DNA from: Nipponacmea schrenckii
Taxonomy: Eukaryota > Mollusca > Gastropoda > Lottiidae
Length of the DNA: 64,000 nucleotides
NCBI GenBank assembly: GCA_030562195.1
Contig: CM060200.1
Location: 28,187,023 to 28,251,022, forward strand
Direction: 5' to 3'
Below are positions 1-10,010 of this stretch, one piece after another (within the stretch, counting starts at the first letter, position 1; each line of letters begins with the position of its first letter). Under the pieces are notes generated by a model. That model ran no database searches. It was not told the DNA's origin and was given only the letters and a program-made list of their open reading frames with translations. Position numbers and translations under genes: made by a program.

Positions 1-455
1 CGGAAGTTGATTTTTAAATTTTAAAAGCGAATAACGTCAAAACCGGAAGTGATGTCGAAAATTTAAAAAATAATTCTTGATCGCATTAATAGTGTCTATC
101 TATCTGTAAGTTTTCGGATGCATCGGAATAAAATTGTAGAAGTTGAAAAAAAAAGCAAAAATTGAAATGATAAAAGTCAGCTACAAAAGTAATGAAATTA
201 GCAGTTTGAAACTGCAGTTATGTAGCTAGCAGTTAAAAGAAGCTAGCAAAAGAAGTTCTGTCAAAATCAGTTGAAAAATAGAGGTAATAAACAACAAAAA
301 CCAAAAAAACGCCATTGCCCACAGCTCGTTTCCGGTCACTCTGAATGACGTCATTTTACATTTAACAAATAGAAGTCTCGCAGTTTGAATGGCAGACAGC
401 AACAGGTAGTTTGTAGCATGTTGCCTTCTAAGAGAAAAATCGAATGTGAAATTCG

Positions 456-487
<32 letters not shown>

Positions 488-526
488 ATTTCGAAAACAA
501 AGCAGTGCGTTCGATGAACGCACTGC
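1..526. other. AT-rich edge sequence with hairpin
   Basis: No gene is seen here. The stretch holds two CGGAAGT motifs in the first 55 bases, an A tract of about 30 bases near 456-486 and a perfect hairpin at 502-526 (11-bp arms GCAGTGCGTTC/GAACGCACTGC, 3-base loop). Open frames across it are homopolymer products. It is probably part of an older interspersed repeat cut by the window edge. Confidence 0.5.
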
Positions 527-1677
527 AACTAGAATTGCTTACAATTATGAACGTATTTCGAGAGCCTTAAAATATTATGTAGGCTAAATTTGCAATGACC
601 TACATCTAGACAATATATTGAATATCATTTGACCTAGTTTTCAAAGTCATAAAATAATTAGGTCACACCTTCCGTAACGGTTAATGATGGCGAAAATATG
701 AAAATTATCAATTTTTGCTGTATTTAAGTACACTTATCTCTATGAATTTTTTTAAGTAAGCCAAATTAAAAAATATCTACTCGTAGACAATATATTGAAT
801 ATTATTTGACCTAATTTTCAAGGTCATAGATTAAGTGGGTCACATCTTCCGTACCCGTTAAAGTGACCTAATTTTGAAAAAATCAAAATTTAAATAATTC
901 GAAAGAAAATACGAAATTTGAAAATCGGTCTCCAAGAAAAGGTAGATAATGATCCATTGTATCTATGTGCTAAATTTCATCAAAATCGGTCTATCAGTAG
1001 TGTCTGAATTTCGGATTTAAGAATTGTAACGAAAATTCAAAATGGCGGCCGATATGGCAGCTTGACCTAATTATTTAGGTCAAATCAATTACTATTGACA
1101 AGTAATTTATAAAACAGTTTTCACTTTTCACCTAGCAGTTATAGACCGGAAGTTACGTAATTACGTCATTTGAGGCTAAACCGGAAGTGGAATTTTTTTT
1201 TCACATTTTTTCAAAAATTATAAACATATCGCCTATCAACTGGTAAAGTTTCAAAATTTTACCATTTATATTAAAGGAGAAATCACAGTCTGAAATTTTT
1301 GCCGATGACCCTTGAATATTGAATTGCAAATCGTGGATAAAATATTTAACCTAATTGCATAAAACCTATAATTGTTAGTTGACAAATACATTGAAGTTTT
1401 CAAATCTGAAAATCCGGTCAAAATCGAACTGAAAATAAACTTGCTAAAGCAAAAAAACCTGAACTTCCGGTTCTCACTTCCTGTCAGAGATAGAACTTCC
1501 GGTTTTGTTTTATTTGATAATTGAAATCATTCTAAGATCAACTGTAGATTTAGAATTTCTGCACCTTTTACCAGTTTGTCTGCAAACTCATCCAAGAATT
1601 ACAAAAAAAAAAAAAAAAATAAAATAAAATAATCCGAACGATTACAATACGTTTTCGCCAAAGTCGAAATACGTAAT
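527..1677 (+). repeat. 1.15-kb interspersed repeat, copy 1
   Basis: This block is repeated, nearly colinear and at high identity, at 26455-27615, where it interrupts a pearl-like element and so shows its own limits. It begins about CTAGAATTGCTTAC and ends about GTCGAAATACGTAA. The two ends share an imperfect inverted motif, ACGTATTTCGA. There is no coding potential. It carries several CCGGAAGT/ACTTCCGG motifs, an AAAATGGCGGCC motif near 1038 and paired phrases such as the repeated 'GACCTAATTTTCAA'. The class is not recognised; a non-autonomous DNA element is the simplest reading. Confidence 0.75.
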
Positions 1678-1684
1678 TAAAAAT

Positions 1685-2362
1685 TTATTAATATCTCATC
1701 TAGACGATAAAATTACAAAGCAAAAATCAAATGTTAAAGATCTAATAAGTAACATCAAACCAGGTGTAAATGAAGAAAAATTAAAACAAGAATTAACTAC
1801 TCTAGAGACGAAACTTAATGATGACAGTAAACTAACAAAATTAAAACTTATGTTCGACAACAATTAGTTAATGTGGTTGATAAAATTCGGTTACAGAATT
1901 TAATGTCATTAATATCCAAATTAGATGATAAAATACCAAACAAAAATCAAATGTAAAACAACTTATATCTAATATTAAGCCAGGTATAAGCGAAGAAAAA
2001 TTAAAACAGAATTATCTGATCTAGAAACTAAACTAAATGATAACAATGAACTAACAGAAATTAAAACCTATATCGAACAGCAATTGGTTAATGTAGTAGA
2101 CAAAGAGCATTTAGAGAGATTAAGATCATTAATATTTCAATTAGATCGAAAAATTGAGTCAAGATACATAAAAAATGAAATAATGATTCAAGAAATTAAT
2201 AAAAATTTTCTACCTAAAGAAACTTATTCTACTTTACCCTTTAATGATGGTATTTTAGAAAAGTATGGATTTGTTGCAAAATATGTAGGAAGATTAATTG
2301 AGCCATCTAAATTTAAAAAAAGTAACTTTGCAAGTTTTGAGTTGAATTTGACAGATAATTAA
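1685..2362 (+). pseudogene. decayed coiled-coil repeat ORF beside the Polinton-like genes
   Basis: About three tandem units of roughly 215-220 bp start near 1680, 1898 and 2120. Each encodes a Lys/Glu/Leu/Asn-rich helical segment with a recurring DDKI-type start, a motif like SNIKPG and EEKLKQ, and a QLVNVVDK-type end. Stops and frameshifts break the first two units; the last stretch is open from 2084 to 2362 (about 92 codons). The heptad-like spacing suggests a coiled coil. It sits upstream of the virus-like gene block on the same strand, so a fibre or structural role is possible, but that is inference. No family is recognised. Confidence 0.45.
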
Positions 2363-2448
2363 AATAAAATAAAAAATGTATACAAAATCTAAATAATGTA
2401 ATTTATACAGCAAAAATTTTCACAATAACAAAGGGAGGAAAAACAGAA

Positions 2449-2958
2449 ATGATTATTAGCTTTTCCGTAGGTAGTAAAAACAGTAAACCTATCGAAATCG
2501 ATACAGATTTTGTCGATGGATTGGAATATAAAATAATAGAAAAAAAAATTCCACTTCTCATTACTGAATACCATTTATATTTCCTGGATTTGATATTAAT
2601 GACAAATGACAAACCACAAAGTGTAAATTTGATAAATAATAAGGATTTACAAAAGGAAGGAAGACAAAAATATACATTTTTGAAATGGAAAGAATTTCAA
2701 CATATAAGATTTTATTTTGACTTTGATAATATTTTTACTTCAATTGATATTCATAAATCTCAAGTAAATAAAACATTTGTAACAGCTCCCATATTTATAA
2801 AAGAAAATAACGAAAGTAAAGATTACTTTGCATGTTTTAAAATAGAAAGTATAATAGAACTGATACCACGGTCAAGACTTTTACCTAAAAATTTTAATTA
2901 TATACCTCAATTAGAGATATCAATTATTATATCTTGGTTACAGAAACAAAGACAATAA
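2449..2958 (+). CDS. hypothetical protein of Polinton-like element
   Basis: This is an open frame of 169 codons starting ATG ATT ATT AGC and ending TAA. The product is rich in Ile, Phe, Lys and Asn with alternating hydrophobic residues, consistent with a beta-rich fold, and has no clear signal peptide or membrane segment. It lies between the coiled-coil remnant and a two-helix membrane protein, on the same strand as the DNA polymerase. I do not recognise a family. A minor structural protein would fit the context, but no motif proves it. Of the small upstream ORFs it is the only one without a visible frameshift. Confidence 0.5.
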   Translation: MIISFSVGSKNSKPIEIDTDFVDGLEYKIIEKKIPLLITEYHLYFLDLILMTNDKPQSVNLINNKDLQKEGRQKYTFLKWKEFQHIRFYFDFDNIFTSIDIHKSQVNKTFVTAPIFIKENNESKDYFACFKIESIIELIPRSRLLPKNFNYIPQLEISIIISWLQKQRQ

Positions 2959-3020
2959 AGTATTTTTGTCTACGAAAAACATTGGTTTATCCCAAATAGA
3001 GTTAATTTAATTCTTAAAGA

Positions 3021-3502
3021 ATGAATACCGAAGAGTTGAACACACAGAATTTACAAGATGTTATGACACGTAAACAAAAAGAGTTAGAAGGAGAATTCAA
3101 TCATTACAAAAAGTTAACAAAATGTTGGAGTAAGATAGACACTACTTTTAAAACTGTAAGTGTTATATCAGCTTGTCTTATAGCAACAGCAACTACTGTA
3201 ACAGCAAGTATTTCTCGTCCAATATTTATTCCAACTATCCTAGGAGCTCTTACAGCTATTAAAACATCTTCATGTGGTTTAATTACTTTTGGGTTTACCT
3301 CTAAAAAGAAATTATATTACAAAACCATATCAAATTTAATAAGAACATATTTAGATAAATTATTCATTTTTTCCAAAGAAGCAAATCTGATAAAATAATT
3401 ACGATAGAAGAACTTGAAGAATTTAATGAAATATTCGATGAATTGTTAACAAAAATTGAATCCTTAAAAATAGAACATAAAAAAATTGAAAAAGAAACAT
3501 GA
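3021..3502 (+). pseudogene. small membrane protein of Polinton-like element, frameshifted
   Basis: The frame starts at ATG 3021 and runs to 3398. A +1 shift near 3390 would let it continue with an acidic and lysine-rich helical tail to a TGA at 3500-3502. The visible part has an N-terminal helical region (residues 1-45), then two hydrophobic segments at about residues 48-68 and 70-95 (the first contains VISACLIATATTV), then a basic helix. The extended stop overlaps the next ATG at 3499 in an ATGA arrangement, typical of compact viral gene blocks. Function is unknown; membrane association is inferred from hydrophobicity only. Confidence 0.5.
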
Positions 3503-3937
3503 CTAAATCAATTTAAAAAAAAAGAACCTAATGCTGTAGAACCGAAGAAAAAAAATTAACTATGAATTATTTGAAAATGTGGTTTCTGATATAATTGAAG
3601 AGTTTAATACTTTTAATGGACAAATTGAAATCGATGGAAAAAAATTTGAAGATGGTGAATTCAAACAAAATATGAATTTATCTTTCTTTAATGTTCAAAT
3701 GATTACTAGAGTTGTCAATAATATGAGTGAAAAATCAGATAGTTCAGATTGGTATTTTACTGGTCATATAATATATCGAAAAGATGATTTCAAACCAATC
3801 AAAAGATCAAATATAGGAAAAGGAAATTGCTATTTACAACCAATGAATACGTTGGAGAAAATTGTTATATTCCAACTGTTGTAGCGTGTTTTATTAAATG
3901 TGTTAATTATGTTTTGAAACGAGATTTAACAAACTAA
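3499..3937 (+). pseudogene. hypothetical ORF preceding polymerase, broken
   Basis: The ATG at 3499 overlaps the previous stop. The frame is disturbed in the A-rich stretch 3510-3560, then open from about 3560 to 3884, and continues in another frame to a TAA at 3935-3937. Visible features are an acidic start (motif VSDIIEEFNTFNG) and a lysine/aspartate-rich middle. It lies 48 bp upstream of the presumed polymerase start. No family is recognised. At least two frame changes make it a pseudogene. Confidence 0.4.
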
Positions 3938-3985
3938 TTTAATTAATTTATTTATTCCTATTCAAAACATAACAGAAAGGGAATT

Positions 3986-6529
3986 ATGACTCAAGCTCGA
4001 ATCGGAGAATTTAATGAAAAAAATGAAACTTCGTTTCAAATTTATAATCCTAAAGATAGAACTTTATATCCTAGAAAAATAAACACTCCATCAGAATGGG
4101 TTTTGTATTTACACAATAATCATTTCTGTTAAAAAGAGATAACAAAAGTTTAGGACAAAAAAAAAATAGAAAACAACTATCAACAAATATGGAAAACCTG
4201 TGTTAACGAAAACATTAAACTTTTTTCCGAATTTAATCCAGCGTCAATGTCACAAAACACCCAACCTGAAACTCTTTATGCATGGGATTCTGAGACGTAT
4301 ACAGAAAAAGAAACTGGTAAAACAATACCATATGCATGTTCTTTAGTCAATTTGGAAAAGCTGCGAAAAATATTAGAGCGAATAAATTGTCGTTTTCCAG
4401 ATCTAAAACCTACAGATAATGTTCCTGAAGAATTTTATGAAAAAATAATGAATATAGTTCATATATTTGTAGGTACAGATTGTATAGATCAAATGTTAAA
4501 ATATTTAGGAAATGTTGATCAAAAACAATTAACGTTAGTTTCTCATAACGGTAGTGGTTTTGATAATTGGATTATTATTAAAAATATGTCAAAATTAACT
4601 CACATTCCTCTCAAAACCACAAGAGGCATACTTCGTTTACCAATATCTAATATATTTACAGAAAAGTCTTTACAGAAAAAATGGAATAATGAAAAGAAGT
4701 TTAACAACGATAACAATTATCTTCAAAAATTAAATTTCACTTGTTCATATCAACATGTAGAAAGATTGGGGAAAATCATCAGAATTACCAATGAATTTAA
4801 GAAAGATTGATTTAGATATTGCGTCTATAAACGAATCAAATTGGGAGTCCCGAAGAGAAGAATGGGAACCTTATGCTAAAAGAGATACGATATGTTTAGG
4901 TGTATGTTTGATCAAATACAATCAAGTTATGACATCTATGATAAATCAAAGTGTAATAAATAATTTAACAGCTCCCGCCGTATCTCTTAAAGGTTGGTAT
5001 CATCTGTATAAAGGAGAAAAAGTATATTCTCACATCGATCCGTTCATCAGACATTATGTCAGACGTTCTGTAAAGGGAGGTAGAGTTTCTGCAAACATAA
5101 TAAAATTCAAATCGGATAAATTAGATGAAATTTGTAAAGTACTACAACATCATTTAAATACAACTGATTCTGATATTATAGAGTTATTCAAAAAATACCA
5201 AGAGTCTACTAAAGATTTTAACGAAGAGTTGAAGAAAATCTCTTGTTCTAAATTAATGGCATTTGACGCTAACGGTTTATATGCCTCTGCTATGTGTGAT
5301 GGTGAATACCCAAAAGCTGAATCAGCAAGAGCTTTAAAGGATTATGAAAAGGAAGAATTTGTAAAGCTTTTCAATAAACAACAATTTAGACCAATGTGTG
5401 CTATTATATCGGTTTGGTTTGAATATCCAAAAATTATGTTTTTTCAACCAATACCAGCCAAAGACAAAATAACTTACTCTCTTATAGAGGATGATAAACC
5501 CCAAACAAAATCTGGTGATAAGATACGATTTAGAAATGGTTTTTGTAATGACGTTCTCACTTCTGTTGACATACAAGAAATTGTTCTAGCTGGTGGAAAC
5601 ATTATCAAAATATTACATGGGATAGTCTATGAAGAAAATTTAAAAACACCTCCTTTTAAAGACAATGTTTTAACTTTAAAGGAAGAAAGAAACAAATACA
5701 AACAACAGGGAAATTTAGTTGGCAGTGATTGTATGAAATTATTGGGTAATTCTTTTTACGGAAAACTGTTCAGAAAGATAAAAATACAGAATTTCATTTA
5801 TGGTCTGAAGCAAATTTTGATTCAAATATAAAAAGTTATGAAAAAGTAAATGAACAACAATATATAGTGGAAAAAGAAAAGGAACAACCTGAAATTATCA
5901 AACCAACAAAAACAACAAGATTAGCTCCGAGTCAGTTGGGTTCATTCATCTTAGCACATAGCAAACGAATAATGAATAATTTTATTCATGTTATTGATGG
6001 TTTTAGAAAACCAGAAATATATTATACTGATACCGATAGTTTATACATATCAGATAGGAATTGGGATAAATTGGAACAAGCTGGATTAACTTCTGAAACG
6101 GAATATGGAAAAGGAAAGAATGATTATGGAGATGGTGGTAAACTATTTGGTTTATATTTAGCACCAAAAGTAAAATACAATATCATTCTAACTTCTAACG
6201 GAGAATTAGTGGAAAAGAAAACTTTTAAAGGATATACAAAATCAAAGTTGAGTGTGGAAGATTTTTTAAAATTAGCCAATGGAAAAGATATTGAAAATAA
6301 ATTCGATAAACCTTTGAAAAAAAGTTTTACAGACGGTGTGGTGATTCCGAAAGATAAACCAAAGAAAGTATTCAAACATAATTTGAATTTGATGAAAAGA
6401 AAACCACCAAACAGAAATGGAATTATGTATCCCTATAATAATAAAGAAGAAGTTAATATGGTTGAAAATTACGAATTCGATGATTACGATTATATAATTT
6501 TAGATGAAGATGAGGAAACGTGTAATTGA
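3986..6529 (+). pseudogene. protein-primed family B DNA polymerase (Polinton/adintovirus type), degraded
   Basis: This is the replicative polymerase of a Polinton-like element, which in this family copies linear DNA from a protein primer. Visible motifs, in order: exonuclease I WDSETYT (about 4273), exonuclease II HNGSGFDNW (about 4550), exonuclease III YAKRD (about 4872), polymerase A FDANGLYASAM (about 5261), B KLLGNSFYGKL (about 5737), C YTDTDSLYIS (about 6025) and a KGY motif (about 6225). All catalytic acidic residues remain. It is broken by stops in the N-terminal region near 4130-4170 and by frame changes near 4800 and 5775, so the copy is inactive as read. The start ATG at 3986 is the first in frame before a conserved-looking N-terminus. 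Its 3' end overlaps the convergent ATPase gene by 40 bp. Confidence 0.88.
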
Positions 6530-7021
6530 ATACATATTTCTTCCTCACCAAAATCTAAATATCTTCCACGACCGTCTTTTAGATCTAAATTGATATCTTT
6601 AATACCTGTGGTATTTATCGGAAGATATGTTGTTTGAAACGGTTTTTCTACTATTCTATAACCGATTGGAACCGTAAACGTTGGAATACTGAAAATGATT
6701 TGTTGTTTGCTTTTATTGAAAAATCCACCATCAACCAAATTACAATGAATATTGATAATATCAATGTCGTTTTCAACATTTGCTTTATCGTTTAATTCAA
6801 ACAAAATAAAACATTTAGCGTTCTTTCTAATAAACATTCCGTCCATTCCATAAAATGATTGAGATTGGTATATACAATGACAATTGTGATGTCTTCCTTT
6901 AGTAAAGAATTCTTGATGAACTGTTTGGTTTGATTGTGCTACGCAATCATCGAAAATGATCAGGTTTTTCATTTTCTTATCGATATTAGACAAATCTAAA
7001 CCATTCACATTCGTTAGTGAA

Positions 7022-8980
7022 ACTTAATAATAATAATAATAAACTCTTTATTTTACATGGGTCAGAATTAGGCCCAATACACAAGGACATGGTCCTGTCT
7101 CACATTCAGCCCATGGGGCAATACATTGGAAAAAAAAAAAAAAAAAAAAAAAAAATCGAAAATACATAATGTCTCAATATACAATTCGTCTGAAATACCA
7201 AAAATACACAAGTACTTGTGTATCAAATGGACAGAGATATGTTCCGGCGATCAAGTACATGACCACAAAATAAATATACAATACTCCACGTACAATTTGT
7301 TTAAAAATACACAAGTACATGTGCATGAGTGGACAGATTTTTAACCTACAATTAGTTTATAAAATGGATGTAATATATAGTTCCCGCGGCCATGCACACG
7401 ACCGCAAAAAATCACGTATTATTTCAACGTACAATTTATTTTAAAATACACAATTACATGTGTAAATAATGGACAGATTTATCTTCCGGCGATCAAGTAC
7501 ATGACAGCAAAAACCATATATCATTTCAATGTACAATCAGTTTTAAAATACACAAGTACATGTGTATAAAATGGACAGATTCATCATTCTGCGATCAAGT
7601 ACATGACCACAAAGACCAAGGAATAGACAAGTACATCTGCATGAGCCGATCAGACATCAAAACATACATAAAAAAAAAAAAAAAGAAAAAAGAAAAAAGA
7701 AAAAAAGAATTGCCAAAGCGTCAGTGCATGTGCTGTGAGCGGGCTACCCAACCCTACTCCATTTTATGTTCTTATTTTCTATGGAGGGGGAGGTAGGATT
7801 TGTCCATGCTCAAGACCAGCTTTAAGGATGTTTACTCATCCCCCGACAGTAGTAATTTAGATTTTCAAAATGGTTCAAGTTAGGCCAAAATAGAATTGTT
7901 GGTGGTGATATACCTGTGGGAAAGGGAAAAATAAAATTAATAAATTACTTAAATCATGAAATCATGGAGAAACACAATTGTTAAGATAGCCATCAGCAAG
8001 TAAGCCTATAGTTGGTGAAAAGAATACCCGTGTAACAGGAAGTATGCTTATGTTAATGAAAGATTACCAAGAATCATCCTTCGAAAAGTCTTAAAATCTG
8101 ATGCTGATTTAATATTTTCGTCTAGACCATTCCATAAAATCGATCCTTTGTATTTAATACTTTGTTTAATCAAATTGATTCGTGGTTTTTGCACCACAAG
8201 TTTTGAATTTATGCTAGAATAAGGCGTCTGTTTATAGCTAAAGAGGCTTGAAAGGTAGGAAGGAGACAAGTTGTTCAGAGTTTTATACATAAATTTATAC
8301 GAATTAAAATTATGCCTGGTTTTAATGTCAAAAATATTAAGCCTTTTAAGATTCAGTGACAAATCAGTATTATACTTAGAACCAAGAATTAATTTAAAAG
8401 CAATTTTTTGTTGCCTGTGTAAAATATCGGCCGATGCAATGTCGTGCGAATCCCAAATAGTTGAACAATAATCCAAATATGGTTGAAAGTGACATTTATA
8501 AAAAATAGATCTATATTTTTCAGGCATGATCTTTCTCAACTGTCGCAGTTGAAATAACTTAGTATTTAAAATTTTAGCAACGAACTTTACGTGCGGAGTC
8601 CATGAGAGATTTTGATTCACAGTAACACCTAGTAATTTAAAGTTTTCAACTTGTTCAATAAATTGATTATTAAGTTCAATTGATAAATCTGATGAATATT
8701 TTCTTTTTTGAGAAGTTGTAATTAACATACATTTGGTCTTATTTTCATTTAAAATCATGACATTAAAGGAACACCAGTTTAAGATTGCATCAGTATCTTC
8801 TTGCAATTTTAATTGTATGTCAGTAACCGATTTACCAGAAGTATAAATCGTAGTATCATCCGCAAAAAGATCACAGTTAGAGTTAATATGCAATGGCAAA
8901 TCATTAATATAAAGATTAAACAACAAGGGACCTAAAATTGATCCTTGTGGTACTCCATACTTTATACTTCGAGAAGAATA
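7022..8980 (-). mobile_element. 5'-truncated CR1/Jockey-type non-LTR retrotransposon
   Basis: The minus strand encodes the C-terminal part of a reverse transcriptase: YGVPQGSILGP at about 8935-8967, the catalytic FADDTTIY at about 8860, then a thumb and C-terminal region (WCSFN, LGVTVNQNLSW, YCSTIWDS), open from 8926 to 8048. The element is 5'-truncated. Its 3' UTR (7025-8040) contains several diverged tandem copies of a segment with ACAAGTACATGTGTA and ends in a (TTA)n-type tail at 7022-7043. Comparison with the intact ATPase copy at 11711-12195 shows it inserted between GTGAAACTT and GAATATCAG. No clear target duplication is visible. Confidence 0.85.
7200..7640. repeat. tandem repeats in retrotransposon 3' UTR
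   Basis: Five diverged copies of a roughly 100-bp segment carry the near-palindrome ACAAGTACATGTGTA, then ATGGACAGA, then GATCAAGTACATGACC. They lie inside the 3' UTR of the non-LTR element on the minus strand, followed by an A/G-rich tract near 7670-7705. Such repeats may form hairpins in the transcript. Confidence 0.6.
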
Positions 8981-9384
8981 TCAGTAGGTGTTAATGAAGG
9001 GTTGTTTTCTTTTATACAATAATTTATAAATTCTTCAGGAGTTTTGTCATTATGTAGATCTTCATCGTTGTCATAAATTCGAAATATTTGCTGTATGTCT
9101 ACTTTTTGTAAATATTTTAAGGCTTTTAGAATTGATAATATAATTGATCTGGAGTTGATGTATAAATGTATAGTGAATTAAAATCTAATAATTTGGGTGT
9201 TGTTAACATCTTAAATAATCCTGATCCTGATTGACCAACAATACACATTAACATTGGATTTTGTTGAAACCTATCTGAATGTTTAAATTTTGCAGCCATT
9301 TTTTTTAATGAGGATTTAATACAATACCTTCTCCTTTATATTTTGAAAGAAATGAACCATCACCATTGCGAATGTGTTTAAGTA

Positions 9385-9884
9385 TTAATCCCTCTCCTTC
9401 TTTTGAATCTCAGTTTCACACGTATCGATTTGATTAATTAACTTAGACAAACCTTCTTTTACTGTTTTCTTGGTTTCGTGATTGAATTGTTTAACACTTG
9501 CTAAGATATACTTGATCCCAGAACCTTTCGCTAATTTTTCCCGTTCTAAATTATGTCTACGTTTTTCTCTGGCTTCAGCTTCTTCTTATTTACCGCCGAA
9601 GCTATACCACTTGCACCACCGGCAACAGCACCTGCAGCTGCTAATCCTCCGAAAATTAATGGGAGAAGAAGCAGAAACCCACCTTCTTTAGCTTGCTTGT
9701 CTATTTCATTATAATTAATATTGTCCAGTACTTTATGATTTTTTAGTTTTTTAATCACCGATTGTGAAATATGTATCTTTATACCATTATAAGTAATTGT
9801 TTTCGGTTTCCCATTTTCGATTGATTCTAATATTTTACCGACTAAAACTTCTGGTTTCATTTTTAAAGTTGGAAATTTATTCAA
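9385..9884 (-). pseudogene. pX-like small virion protein, copy 1, frameshifted
   Basis: The likely start is ATG at 9860, 16 bp after the capsid-like stop at 9877. The first part is open to 9546: a lysine-rich N-terminus, then a glycine/alanine-rich hydrophobic segment containing LIFGGLAAAGAVAGG. After a frame change near 9595 the strand continues to encode a basic charged helix to a TAA at 9385-9387. The string IFGG-L fits the (M/I/L)XGG-X consensus of adenovirus-type proteases, and a small basic protein with a hydrophobic core is typical of Polinton/adintovirus minor virion proteins. No protease gene is seen in the window. The role is inferred from context and composition. Confidence 0.6.
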
Positions 9885-10010
9885 TTCTATTCATCTTTCT
9901 ATCCATTATATTTATGATATGACGAGATTCCTCTAACAAGAGACAATACCCTACCATATCTCCAACTGTTTTTTCAATGTATACAGACAACTGTACGCCT
10001 GTTTAAAAAC
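9877..10010 (-). pseudogene. C-terminal remnant of capsid-like gene, copy 1
   Basis: About 44 codons match the C-terminus of the capsid-like gene at 12737-14090, including the ESRHIINIMDRKMN motif. The gene is cut at about 10010, where the 1.7-kb direct repeat begins. The rest of this gene copy is absent. Confidence 0.7.

Larger units (their letters stand above)
6490..9299 (-). pseudogene. A32/FtsK-like DNA packaging ATPase, copy 1, split by retrotransposon
   Basis: The gene starts at 9299 (MAAKFKHSDRF) and resumes after an insertion, ending at 6490. The C-terminal half carries a Walker B motif LIIFDD followed by a YQSQSFYG sensor-like motif, as in genome-packaging ATPases of Polintons and related large DNA viruses. 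In this copy a deletion of about 12-15 bp near 9222 removes residues just after the Walker A lysine/threonine, and a 1-bp loss near 9131 shifts the frame. A non-LTR retrotransposon sits at 7022-8980. It converges on the polymerase, and its neighbours upstream on the same strand are the pX-like and capsid-like genes. It is clearly inactive. Confidence 0.85.
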
